This document shows, one piece after another, positions 27,178 to 35,050 of a DNA stretch of 54,429 nucleotides. The position numbers and the translations under genes are program-made. This stretch comes from Alteribacillus sp041949975. Its GTDB lineage: Bacteria; Bacillota; Bacilli; Bacillales; Marinococcaceae. The notes under the pieces are model-generated. The model made no database searches, had not been told where the DNA came from, and saw only the letters and a list, made by a program, of their open reading frames with translations. The number at the start of each line of letters is the position of its first letter. Position 1 is the first letter of the stretch. The DNA is taken from the NCBI RefSeq assembly GCF_041949975.1, contig NZ_JBHFQG010000026.1:1-54429 (forward strand). Direction: 5' to 3'.

Positions 27178-27929
27178 AAGCTAGCTTAAATGACAGCTGT
27201 ACCCACTGTATTTTCTGCGGTGAATTAAAAAACGAATCACCAAGCTGGTCAACCCTATTGCCTCTTGCTCCACCATCCCTCTTATGTGAAAGGTGCAATA
27301 ACGAGCTGGAAGAAATCACCGAACCGGGCTGTACCCTTTGCAGCCGGCCGCTTCTAGAAAAAAAGAGGTGTGAGGATTGTGCACGCTGGGAAGAAGATCC
27401 CAACTGGGAGGGCGTCCTTGATCATAACCAATCGCTGTATCGCTACAATGCACACATGCAGGAAATAATCGCGAAATGGAAATACCGAGGAGACGCTGTT
27501 CTGGCTCTTATTTTTAGTGAAAACATCCGGCAGCTCTATTTACGGACATATACCGACTACATCCCGGTTCCGATTCCACTCAGTTCCAAACGTCTTCAGG
27601 AACGGGGGTTTAACCAATCACAGCTGCTCGCCGATTTTACCAACACACGTCAAAAATGGTGGAAACGCAAGTCACTTTTACCAGTCACTTCTTTCTTAGA
27701 ACGAACCCTCCATGAAGAAAAACAAAGTAAAAAGTCGCGCCGGGAAAGGCTTGCCTCTAAACAAAATCCCTTTCACTTGTCTTCTTCCACAGAAATTTCA
27801 ATAAGCAGTAAAAAATTTGTGCTTTTTGACGATATATATACTACGGGAACGACGGTGCGAAAAGCGGCTCAACGTTTGAAGGAGCAGGGAGCGTCAAAAG
27901 TTTGCTCGATTACGCTGGCAAGAGGATAA
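27171..27929 (+). CDS. comFC: ComFC, phosphoribosyltransferase-fold competence protein
   Basis: 252 residues. The N-terminal zinc ribbon (CTHCIFCGE, CERCNNEL, CTLCSRP, CEDCARW) and C-terminal phosphoribosyltransferase fold with VLFDDIYTTGTTVRKA and the IPVPIPLSSKRLQERGFNQS loop are diagnostic for ComFC/GntX. It interacts with ComFA and is needed for efficient transformation. Translation is probably coupled to comFA by the 7-nt overlap, with AAAGGAG inside the comFA 3' end. B. subtilis has comFB between these genes; here there is no room for it. Confidence 0.93.
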   Translation: MLKASLNDSCTHCIFCGELKNESPSWSTLLPLAPPSLLCERCNNELEEITEPGCTLCSRPLLEKKRCEDCARWEEDPNWEGVLDHNQSLYRYNAHMQEIIAKWKYRGDAVLALIFSENIRQLYLRTYTDYIPVPIPLSSKRLQERGFNQSQLLADFTNTRQKWWKRKSLLPVTSFLERTLHEEKQSKKSRRERLASKQNPFHLSSSTEISISSKKFVLFDDIYTTGTTVRKAAQRLKEQGASKVCSITLARG

Positions 27930-27953
27930 CTTACACGCTGGAGGGAACACGTT

Positions 27954-28379
27954 ATGCAGAACCTGGAAAATTGCCCACGCTGCGGCACATTGTTTGTGAA
28001 ATCACTTCGTCCGATTTGTAAGGACTGTTATAAAGCAATTGAAGAAAAATTTCAAACCGTGTATACCTTTATCCGCAAACGGGAAAATCGTCAAGCAACG
28101 ATGCTGGAGGTTGTGGAAGGAACTGGGGTGGAGCGCGAAGATATCACGCGGTTTATTAAAGAAGGACGAATTCATCTCCATCAATTCCCAAACCTTGATT
28201 ATCCATGTGAATCCTGCGGTAAGGGAATCCGAAAAGGGCGGATCTGCAGCAGCTGCAGAGGGGAAATTGAAGGAGGACTGCAAGCTGAGCAGCGTGAAAA
28301 AGAGCGGCACGAACGAGCCAAAGAAGAAGAGCGTAAACACTATACAACGTATCATTCGTTGAATGACCGTCTAAAATGA
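27954..28379 (+). CDS. yvyF: YvyF, flagellar operon protein (TIGR03826 family)
   Basis: 141 residues. A zinc-ribbon pair CPRCG / CKDCYKAIEEKF at the N-terminus is followed by a helical domain (TMLEVVEGTGVEREDITRFI) and a second cysteine knot (CESCGKGIRKGRICSSCRGE), then a charged helix. This is the conserved family found in front of flgM in Bacillaceae; a role in flagellar gene control has been suggested. It starts 24 nt after comFC with a GGAGGG site, so it may be cotranscribed with the competence operon, as in B. subtilis. A small paralogue lies at 41148-41381. Confidence 0.9.
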   Translation: MQNLENCPRCGTLFVKSLRPICKDCYKAIEEKFQTVYTFIRKRENRQATMLEVVEGTGVEREDITRFIKEGRIHLHQFPNLDYPCESCGKGIRKGRICSSCRGEIEGGLQAEQREKERHERAKEEERKHYTTYHSLNDRLK

Positions 28380-28395
28380 AGACATTTGTACGAGT

Positions 28396-28421
28396 TAAAT
28401 GTAAACTGCGATATCCGATAT
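28396..28421 (+). promoter_or_regulatory. sigma-D promoter for the flgM operon
   Basis: TAAA at 28396-28399 and CCGATAT at 28415-28421 are separated by 15 nt, matching the Bacillus sigma-D consensus TAAA-N14/16-GCCGATAT. It lies 54 nt before the flgM start. Confidence 0.85.
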
Positions 28422-28474
28422 AGTTAATAAGAAGCAACGTTGTACATTATGCTATGCATTGGGAGGTGAATGCT

Positions 28475-28741
28475 TTGAATATTAATCCTCTCGGGCCATT
28501 AAACAATCCATACAACAAACAAACGGCACCGCAGCGAGCGGATAAAACAGAAGGAACGAAGCAAGAGCGTGACAAAGTGGAAATTTCCAGCACAGCTAAA
28601 CAAATGCAGCAAGGAGAGGAAATGGACGCGACTCGTCAAGAGAAAATAGACGCTCTGAAAAAAAAGATAGAATCGGGCACCTATCAAGTAGACCCGAAAG
28701 CAACGGCAAAAAAATTTATTGATTTTTGGTCCGGAAAATAA
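28475..28741 (+). CDS. flgM: FlgM, anti-sigma-D factor
   Basis: About 88 residues. The TTG at 28475 is favoured because GGGAGGTG lies 7 nt upstream; it gives a product starting NINPLGPLNNPYN. The C-terminal half is the FlgM sigma-binding region, with DKVEISSTAKQMQQ, then RQEKIDALKKKIESGTY and DPKATAKKFIDFW. FlgM binds and inhibits sigma-D until the hook-basal body is complete. It sits directly behind a sigma-D promoter, giving the usual feedback loop. A long hairpin follows its stop codon. Confidence 0.93.
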   Translation: MNINPLGPLNNPYNKQTAPQRADKTEGTKQERDKVEISSTAKQMQQGEEMDATRQEKIDALKKKIESGTYQVDPKATAKKFIDFWSGK

Positions 28742-28743
28742 AG

Positions 28744-28807
28744 ATAGAAGAAGGCTGCTCCCAAAAGAATCGTAACGGTGATTCTTCGGGGAGCAGCCAT
28801 CTTCTAT
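28744..28807 (+). repeat. long hairpin between flgM and flgN
   Basis: The left arm ATAGAAGAAGGCTGCTCCC pairs with GGGAGCAGCCATCTTCTAT (one mismatch), and an inner AAGAATC / GATTCTT stem lies around GTAACGGT. The whole stem is near 28 bp. No T-run follows, so it is not a standard terminator; processing, partial attenuation or mRNA stabilisation are possible. Confidence 0.75.
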
Positions 28808-28831
28808 GGCAGAAAGAAAGCGGGGAACGTA

Positions 28832-29326
28832 ATGTCAGTTAAAGCTATTTTTGAAACCATGGCCCTGCTCGTTCAGCAGCATAAAGAATTAAATACGATT
28901 TCAGCTAAAAAAACAGAGTACGTAAAAGCAAATGATACAAAAAGCCTGGCTGCTCTTTTAAAAAAAGAAAGCAAGCATATTCGGGCGATTGAAAAAACAG
29001 AAAGAAACAGGCAGGATGCAGTGGCGGATTTTTTACATAGTAGAGATGAAAAAGAGACAAAAGGAACGGTCAGTATCCTATTAAAGCATCTTCCAGAGAG
29101 CTATCATGAACCACTGTTGAAGCTGCAGGAAGGGCTGCTGCAGGAAATGGAAAAGCTTCGGAAAAAAGAAGCACTGAACCGCACGTTGGTCGAAGACTCG
29201 CTTCGCTTTGTGCAAATAACAATGGATATGATTCAGCCTGACCCGGAAGCGGTCCATTACAACCATCCGGGAGGCACGGATAAAGACAATCGCGAAGGAT
29301 ATTCGATGTTTGATTCTAAAGCCTAA
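28832..29326 (+). CDS. flgN: FlgN, hook-filament junction chaperone (YvyG)
   Basis: About 164 residues, helical and charged, with FlgN-type spacing (VKAIFETMALLVQQHKELNT ... LLKKESKHIRAIEKTE). FlgN keeps FlgK and FlgL in an export-ready state. The ATG at 28832 follows GCGGGGAA; an earlier in-frame ATG at 28778 would begin inside the hairpin. It lies between flgM and flgK, the normal place of yvyG. Confidence 0.88.
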   Translation: MSVKAIFETMALLVQQHKELNTISAKKTEYVKANDTKSLAALLKKESKHIRAIEKTERNRQDAVADFLHSRDEKETKGTVSILLKHLPESYHEPLLKLQEGLLQEMEKLRKKEALNRTLVEDSLRFVQITMDMIQPDPEAVHYNHPGGTDKDNREGYSMFDSKA

Positions 29327-29352
29327 TTAATAAAAAAACAGGAGGGGAAGTC

Positions 29353-30942
29353 ATGACTTCTACTTTTCATGGATTAGAAACAGCGCGGCGCGGCATGACC
29401 ACCCAGCAATCCGCTCTGCATACGACCGGCCACAACATTTCTAACGCAAATACGGAAGGCTACACCCGCCAGCGTGTAAACTTCGGGCAGACAGAACCGT
29501 ATCCGAATGCAGCAAGAAACGCTCCGCGTATGCCCGGCCAGATCGGGACAGGAGTAGAAGCGGACTTCATTCAACGAGTAAGAGAAGGATATCTTGATAT
29601 TCAATACAGAGGCGAAAATGCACAGGCAAATTACTGGGAAACACGTCATGCATCATATGAAAGAATCGAAGATCTAATAAACGAACCTTCAGAAGACGGT
29701 ATTGGCGGCACGATGGATGAATTTTGGAATGCGCTTCAGGATTTATCAGTAAACCCTGAAGATTCTGGTGCTCGCTCGGTTGTCCGCCAGCGGGGTATTG
29801 CCCTTGCAGATACCTTTAATTATGTTGCCAATACATTGCAAGCTAATAAAGATGACTTGAAAGGAGAAATAGACACTAAAGAAAAAGAAGTGAATTCTTT
29901 ACTCCGTAAAATTCATGATGTAAATGAGCAGATTGGGCGTATGGAGCCTCATGGCCAAATGCCGAATGACCTTTATGATGAACGTGACCGTTTGATTGAT
30001 GAACTTTCAGGAATGATGAATATTGAAGTACAAGAAAAGAATAGTGGTGGTCAAGCCCTCGATGCGGCCGATGGTATAGTTAATGTCTACATGGTTGATG
30101 AAGATGACAATAGAATTACTAAACTTATAGATGGAGAAAAGAGAGAATATAAAGAGTTGTCCATCAATTCAAATGGAGAAGAAGGAAACCATGCTTTTGT
30201 TACTGATGCTAAATTTGAATGGGTGAAAAAAGCGGGAGATGATATTAGTAATGAAAGTGGAAGTGATGAGGATATAGAATTTGTTAATTCTCCTGGTAAA
30301 CTAAAAGCTCTTGTAGAATCTTTTGGTTATAAAAATGAAGATGGAGAAGTAACTGGTACCTATCCAGATGTTATGAATAAATTGGATGATATGGTCTATA
30401 CGTTTGCATCTGCGTTTAATAAACAGCATAGGGACGGCTACGGCCTAAATGAATCAACCGATATATCATTTTTTGACTCGGGTAATGCAACAAAAGATAA
30501 TAAACAAGGTGCGGCAAAAAATATATCAATGGATGAAAATATTGAAGATAGTGTAGATAATATCGCTGCTGCTTCTGAGTATGAAGGAGATGAAGAAGAT
30601 GCTTATGCAGGGGACGGCTCAAATGCTCAAAAACTATCAGACATAAAGGATCTAGATTTAGGATTTGATGGCAGCACCACAAACGTGCAAAGTTATTATC
30701 GGAATTTCATTGGTGAATTAGCTGTTGATACGGACGAAGCAAATCAAAAAATGAAAAATACAGATAATCTGAGAGAAAGTGTTAACAACCGTCGTAAAGA
30801 AGTAAGCAGTGTATCTTTAAATGAAGAAATGACCAACATGATTCAATTTCAGCATGCCTACAACGCATCTGCAAGAAACATTACTATGATTGATGAAATG
30901 TTAGACCGAATCATTAATAACATGGGAGTTGTAGGCAGGTAA
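29353..30942 (+). CDS. flgK: FlgK, hook-associated protein 1
   Basis: 529 residues. The N-terminal flagellar rod/hook signature is present (FHGLETARRGMTTQQSALHT, GHNISNANTEGYTRQRV), and so is the C-terminal helix (SLNEEMTNMIQFQHAYNASA). The variable middle (about 240-450) is very acidic, with EDEEDAYAGDGSN-like segments. FlgK forms the junction between hook and filament. AGGAGGGG precedes the ATG, and the gene is spaced 20 nt from flgL. Confidence 0.95.
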   Translation: MTSTFHGLETARRGMTTQQSALHTTGHNISNANTEGYTRQRVNFGQTEPYPNAARNAPRMPGQIGTGVEADFIQRVREGYLDIQYRGENAQANYWETRHASYERIEDLINEPSEDGIGGTMDEFWNALQDLSVNPEDSGARSVVRQRGIALADTFNYVANTLQANKDDLKGEIDTKEKEVNSLLRKIHDVNEQIGRMEPHGQMPNDLYDERDRLIDELSGMMNIEVQEKNSGGQALDAADGIVNVYMVDEDDNRITKLIDGEKREYKELSINSNGEEGNHAFVTDAKFEWVKKAGDDISNESGSDEDIEFVNSPGKLKALVESFGYKNEDGEVTGTYPDVMNKLDDMVYTFASAFNKQHRDGYGLNESTDISFFDSGNATKDNKQGAAKNISMDENIEDSVDNIAAASEYEGDEEDAYAGDGSNAQKLSDIKDLDLGFDGSTTNVQSYYRNFIGELAVDTDEANQKMKNTDNLRESVNNRRKEVSSVSLNEEMTNMIQFQHAYNASARNITMIDEMLDRIINNMGVVGR

Positions 30943-30962
30943 TATCCTGAGGAGGGGCAAAA

Positions 30963-31853
30963 ATGAGGGTTACTCAGTCCATGCTGGCTCAAAACTCGCT
31001 GCGGCATATGAGCCAGAGTTATAACCATTTAGGAACATTACAAGATCAGCTGTCCACAGGAAAAAAAATAACGCGTGCTTCTCAGGATCCTGTAGTGGCT
31101 ATGAGCGGAATACGATATAGAACACAATCAAACGAAGTGGCACAATTTCAGCGTAACTTAGGTGAAGCTTACAATTGGATGGAAGCGTCAGACTCTGCCT
31201 TAGATAAATCCACACAGGCCCTGCAGAGAATACGAGAACTAGCAACACAGGCTGCAAATGACACATATGAAGAAGGGCAGCGCAGCAACATGGCAGAAGA
31301 AGTTACTCAGCTTTTTGAACATCTCGTTTCCATGGCGAATACACAATCAAACGGCAAATATATTTTCAACGGAACAAATACTACAGAACAACCGGTTACT
31401 TTAAATGATGAGGGAAAGATTGATGAAGTTTTAAGCAACACTGGTGATGTAGAAATCGAATTAATGAAAGGGGTGAAAATCCCCGTGAATTCAGAAGCTG
31501 GCAAAGTGTTTAACAGTAAATTTTTTGAGGATATTAAAAAATTAATAGAAGACCTTGATGATCCTGATATAGAAGGGGAAGACCTTACTGGTTCTATCGA
31601 GACTATCGATAAACATATTGACATTATGGTAAATGAACGAGCAGAAATGGGCGCGCGTTTAAATCGAATTGAAATGATGGATGAACGCTTGGGGAAACAA
31701 GAGGTCATTGCAGAGCGTATTCTTTCAGACAACGAAGACGCTGACATGGTAAAAGTGATGATTGATCTCATGAGCCAGGAAAATGTACACCGGGCTGCAC
31801 TCGGTGCAGGCGCCCGCATCATTCAGCCGACGCTGATGGACTTCCTGCGATAA
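30963..31853 (+). CDS. flgL: FlgL, hook-associated protein 3
   Basis: 296 residues with flagellin-like ends: MRVTQSMLAQNSLRHMSQSY, LSTGKKITRASQDPVVAMSG and a C-terminal MIDLMSQENVHRAALGAGAR. FlgL lies between FlgK and the filament. GAGGAGGGG lies 4 nt before the ATG. The gene is followed by a 295-nt gap filled by a dispersed repeat element instead of the usual direct continuation into yviE. Confidence 0.95.
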   Translation: MRVTQSMLAQNSLRHMSQSYNHLGTLQDQLSTGKKITRASQDPVVAMSGIRYRTQSNEVAQFQRNLGEAYNWMEASDSALDKSTQALQRIRELATQAANDTYEEGQRSNMAEEVTQLFEHLVSMANTQSNGKYIFNGTNTTEQPVTLNDEGKIDEVLSNTGDVEIELMKGVKIPVNSEAGKVFNSKFFEDIKKLIEDLDDPDIEGEDLTGSIETIDKHIDIMVNERAEMGARLNRIEMMDERLGKQEVIAERILSDNEDADMVKVMIDLMSQENVHRAALGAGARIIQPTLMDFLR

Positions 31854-31857
31854 TAAG

Positions 31858-32111
31858 AAAAGCGCGCGCAGGTTAGCCTTGAAAGGCAAATGTTCCAGAC
31901 AATAAAAACGTACTTCCACAGGATGTGGTGACTTTTGCGTTGCACTTTCATCTCCAAAAACGCTACGTCCTGTGGCATTGGCGACATTAGCACGTCCTGT
32001 GCGTTGATGTGTGCGTATTTAGCAGAAGGATCCCAAGGACGTCGAAGCCTGTGACAACGTTGAACTAACCCACCTGTGTGGCCCACCGTGAGGCTGGGCG
32101 CTGATCTAGAC
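31858..32111 (-). repeat. dispersed intergenic repeat element, copy 2 (inverted relative to copy 1)
   Basis: On the minus strand it begins GTCTAGATCAGCGCCCAGCC and ends with a GCGCGCGC-rich tail. The core matches copy 1 closely (CAACGCAAAAGTCACCACAT, CCTGTGGAAGTA at 31911-31943). This copy is about 75 nt longer and holds further CACAGGACGT boxes. It separates flgL from yviE inside what is normally one operon. Confidence 0.65.
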
Positions 32112-32148
32112 ATCAAAATGCATAAAAAACGGCGAAGGGAGCTGACCG

Positions 32149-32739
32149 ATGAATATGCCAATTGTTGAAATAACAACTACGAAGGCAGAGCTTGGAATGA
32201 AAACATCCAGGCCGCCGCTGGAAATTCGCCAGCCCCCGGCCGATATCGAAATCAACCAACATTTCAATGACACCGTTGAGATTTCAACGAAAGCAGCGAA
32301 AGTAAATATTGATCAGTCCGAAGCGTTTGCGGACGCTGATCTCATTCCACCTTTGCAGCAAGGTGATCAATTTGCTGCCAAAGCAAAAAGAACCGCAATG
32401 GAATACGTTGCCAAAAAAGCCCAGGAAGGCGAACAATTAAAAGCGGTGGAAAAAAACGGCGGAGGCGGAAAAGCGATTGCTGCAATTGCCAAAGAAAACG
32501 GCAAGTTGATCGAAAAACAAGTAGAGCTTGGGTTCACACCAGAAAGTGCCTTTAAAGTGAAGTTTGACGCAGAACCTGGAGACATCTCGTTTCAAGTCGA
32601 ACGAGCAGAAGCGGACATAAATGTTCAAAAAAACGACCCAGAAATCAACATTCCGCGCTGGGAAATCCAGCACTACTTGAAACAAAAACCAAGCATCGAA
32701 TTTCATGTGAGCGGAGAACAAATCAATCGAAGATTATAA
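32149..32739 (+). CDS. yviE: YviE-like DUF6470 family protein
   Basis: 196 residues, without a signal peptide. The pattern IVEITTTKAELGMKTSRPPL ... QPPADIEINQ and the repeated beta-type segments are those of the small family encoded between flgL and fliW in Bacillaceae (YviE). Its function is unknown; conservation beside flagellar genes suggests a role in late assembly. GGGAGCTGACCG precedes the ATG. The stop is 1 nt before a possible upstream start of fliW, consistent with coupling. Confidence 0.82.
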   Translation: MNMPIVEITTTKAELGMKTSRPPLEIRQPPADIEINQHFNDTVEISTKAAKVNIDQSEAFADADLIPPLQQGDQFAAKAKRTAMEYVAKKAQEGEQLKAVEKNGGGGKAIAAIAKENGKLIEKQVELGFTPESAFKVKFDAEPGDISFQVERAEADINVQKNDPEINIPRWEIQHYLKQKPSIEFHVSGEQINRRL

Positions 32740-32761
32740 CATGAAGGGGGATCCCATACCC

Positions 32762-33223
32762 GTGAAACTGCAAACCAAACACCTCGGTGAAGTCGAGGTT
32801 CAGCGAGAAGACATCTACACTTTTGAGCAGGGCCTGCCAGCGTTTGAAGAAGAAACGTCCTTTGTGCTGCTTCCGTTCAGCAAGGAAGACGTATTTTTTA
32901 TTTTACAATCTCTGAATACCCCAGAGTTAGCTTTTGTTATCGCCAACCCTTTTCATTTTTTCAATGATTACCAGGTGAAGCTTTCGGATAATTTGATCGA
33001 GCAGCTTGACATTGAAAAAGAAGAGGATGTGGCGATTTTTTCCGTATTAACGCTGCAGGAGCCGTTTAGCGAAACGACGGCTAATCTGCAAGCGCCTATC
33101 GTATTGAATATCGCAGGCAAAAAAGGCAAGCAGTTTGTGATGAGCGAGTCCGGTTATCAGACCAAACACTCTCTTTTTCCGCAGCAGTCGAAAGCCGCAG
33201 TTAATGAAAAGGAGGGCCAATAA
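32762..33223 (+). CDS. fliW: FliW, flagellin-binding CsrA antagonist
   Basis: About 153 residues. FliW features: LGEVEVQREDIYTFEQGLPA, FVLLPFSKEDVFFILQSLNT and the C-terminal PIVLNIAGKKGKQ. FliW binds CsrA, or flagellin when it accumulates, forming the partner switch that matches flagellin translation to secretion. The GTG at 32762 fits the family start; an ATG at 32741 overlaps its ribosome site AAGGGGG. The stop codon overlaps the csrA start (TAATG). Confidence 0.92.
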   Translation: MKLQTKHLGEVEVQREDIYTFEQGLPAFEEETSFVLLPFSKEDVFFILQSLNTPELAFVIANPFHFFNDYQVKLSDNLIEQLDIEKEEDVAIFSVLTLQEPFSETTANLQAPIVLNIAGKKGKQFVMSESGYQTKHSLFPQQSKAAVNEKEGQ

Positions 33224-33456
33224 TGTTAGTGCTCACCCGGAAAACAAACGAATCTATCCAAATTGGCGACGACATTGAAGTGAAAGTGATAGCAGTAGAC
33301 GGCGAACAAGTGAAGATTGGAATAGAAGCCCCGAAGCACATTGATATCCATCGAAAAGAAATTTATCTCGATATTCAACAGGAAAACAATGCCGCAGCAG
33401 GAGCCGGGAGCCTTGACATATTAGAAAAATTGTCACAGCAGCTGAAAAAAAATTAA
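33223..33456 (+). CDS. csrA: CsrA, translational regulator
   Basis: 77 residues. The N-terminus LVLTRKTNESIQIGDDIEVK and IGIEAPKHIDIHRKEIY are the conserved RNA-binding core; the C-terminus is slightly longer than in E. coli, as usual in Bacillus. It represses hag translation, and FliW encoded upstream relieves this. A CsrA-type binding hairpin is visible in the hag leader at 35508-35521. The coding region overlaps fliW by 1 nt with AAGGAGG upstream. Confidence 0.95.
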   Translation: MLVLTRKTNESIQIGDDIEVKVIAVDGEQVKIGIEAPKHIDIHRKEIYLDIQQENNAAAGAGSLDILEKLSQQLKKN

Positions 33457-33809
33457 AAACTTTAAAATGGCTTATTTTTTGGCCTAATGACCTAGAAAAA
33501 ATGGAAAAATTTTTTAAATAATTAATACTTCGGCGGGCGAAACATATATAATTAGGTCTATGGTAGTGTGACCTTTAAAATAAAGGAAAAAATCGGCAAA
33601 AACAAGGGGTACTCTCGTGCCCTTGTATATATTTTCAGTTATAGGTAAGATTTAGAAAGATAATAATTAAAGTTATATAGGGTATACTCCCCCATTTATG
33701 ATAGATAGAGAGAAAAACAGATGTACGGGTAGCGTGGTGAAAGTGTGTAGAGATAAAAAAGCTCCACAGCGGGCAATACACTTTCAGGTCACTTCAGGAG
33801 GAATACATA
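33457..33809 (+). promoter_or_regulatory. intergenic leader before the DegU-like gene
   Basis: About 350 nt, AT-rich. It contains the inverted repeat ACAAGGG / CCCTTGT near 33602-33625 and a second one, TGAAAGTGT / ACACTTTCA, near 33739-33787, just before the AGGAGG ribosome site. This suggests a long structured 5' untranslated region, but I cannot match a known RNA class and no sigma-D box is present. Confidence 0.4.
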
Positions 33810-34508
33810 ATGGCAAAATCTCATCGTAACGATGCAGGGAACAGGCTTCCCACGCTTTTTTTGGATATGGAAGGGAATGGTCTATTAAAAGAGGCAGGAG
33901 CGACCCTTGGCAAAACGGTTATCGAAGCAGAATCCTCCCAGGTAATGTCTCTTTTTGAAAAAGGTTTAAAAAAAGACACCATTTATTATTCGGTTTGTGA
34001 TGAAGAGTCAATTTATGATAAAGTAAATCAACTGCAAGATGTGAAATGCTATTTTCGTTTAGGTATTAACCTTCCAACTCGGGCAGCAGAACTTTTAGAT
34101 AAGCTTCTTCACAAAGAAGTTTCTATTATTTTAGCTTCCGACCGAGATAAAAATAAATGGCTTGATCATTTTCAGCGCTCTCAATCTTTTCTGGTTTACA
34201 TTGATCCCATGTTCCAGCCTCATTTGATGCAGAGGTATCGAACGCTTCAAGAGCAGGAAGAACAAGATCCTGAACAGGAACTTGAACTAGACATAGAAAA
34301 AGCGAGAAATACGTTGTCAGACGCCGAAGTGCGCATTTTCGAAAAAATTCTAGAAGGAAAAAGCAACCGCAAGATAGCGGAGGAATGCTTCCTGGCTGTA
34401 GCAACCGTAAACAACCATGTCAGTCATCTTACAAAAAAAATGAGAGCCAACGACCGAACTCATACCATTAAAAGAGCGATTGAAGAAGGCTGGATAAAAA
34501 TTTCATAA
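33810..34508 (+). CDS. DegU-like LuxR/HTH regulator with an unrecognised N-terminal domain
   Basis: 232 residues. The C-terminal 65 residues are a LuxR-type HTH close to that of DegU in this window (LSDAEVRIFEKILEGKSNRK, VNNHVSHLTKKMRANDRTHT, ending EEGWIKIS; DegU ends KKGWVKVR). The first ~160 residues do not show the receiver signature: there is no acidic pair or phospho-Asp motif. They keep a receiver-like alternation of strands and helices (DKLLHKEVSIILASDRDKNK). A highly acidic linker (about 148-165) joins the parts. It lies alone between csrA and comK/hag, so flagellin or competence genes are plausible targets. AGGAGG precedes the ATG. Confidence 0.8.
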   Translation: MAKSHRNDAGNRLPTLFLDMEGNGLLKEAGATLGKTVIEAESSQVMSLFEKGLKKDTIYYSVCDEESIYDKVNQLQDVKCYFRLGINLPTRAAELLDKLLHKEVSIILASDRDKNKWLDHFQRSQSFLVYIDPMFQPHLMQRYRTLQEQEEQDPEQELELDIEKARNTLSDAEVRIFEKILEGKSNRKIAEECFLAVATVNNHVSHLTKKMRANDRTHTIKRAIEEGWIKIS

Positions 34509-34567
34509 ATTTATTAGAAGAAAGCTGATCTGTCTACACGATGAATAAACAGGTCAGCTTTTACTAT

Positions 34568-35050
34568 TTAATATAAATCTTCTTCAAAAAATATGGTAAA
34601 AGCTTCAAAGGCTTTCATTTTTTGCAGTCTCAAACTATACGGAGATACATCAATATGTAACTCCTGTCCGTCATAAAAGGTAATAACAGAATGGAGCTCT
34701 TGATCAGGATGTGGCGAAATCGATTTAATATGGTAAGGAAACAGCCAATGACATTCATACAACCGCGGTGAATGAGTAGGCATCGCACCAATTTTCTTAA
34801 AGACATTCATTGGTACAGGAATTTTACTCTTTACCCCCGTTCGGTACTTCACCGCATCCTTTCGGCCATCGTAGCTTGATCCACCAAGCAAGCACCCTTC
34901 AGAAATAATGTTCATTGACTTCTCTTCTACAAGCATGACACCCTTGTTTCGTTCATAGATCTTGCTTTGCCCCTCTATCTCAAATGCTGGAACAATGGCC
35001 ATCGTGCTGCGTGATATTAGGTATTCATCTAAAAAAGCTAACTCTGGCAA
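34568..35050 (-). CDS. comK: ComK, competence transcription factor
   Basis: About 160 residues. The ComK family pattern is visible: STMAIVPAFEIEGQSKIYER, then CLLGGSSYDGRKDA, PMNVFKKIGAMPTHSPRLYE, CHWLFPYHIKSI and FYDGQELHIDVSPYS. ComK activates the late DNA-uptake genes, including comFA. The start is TTG at 35050 with GAGGGGGA 8 nt before it; a TTG at 35068 overlaps that site. The protein is shorter than B. subtilis ComK at the C-terminus. It is divergent from hag, so the two share a control region of about 500 nt. A more distant ComK-like homologue is possible. Confidence 0.82.
   Translation of the reverse strand: MPELAFLDEYLISRSTMAIVPAFEIEGQSKIYERNKGVMLVEEKSMNIISEGCLLGGSSYDGRKDAVKYRTGVKSKIPVPMNVFKKIGAMPTHSPRLYECHWLFPYHIKSISPHPDQELHSVITFYDGQELHIDVSPYSLRLQKMKAFEAFTIFFEEDLY

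Noticed and set aside
32745..33223. Start of fliW at ATG 32741
   Set aside because: The sequence AAGGGGG just behind this ATG is better used as the ribosome site for the GTG at 32762, which also matches the family N-terminus.
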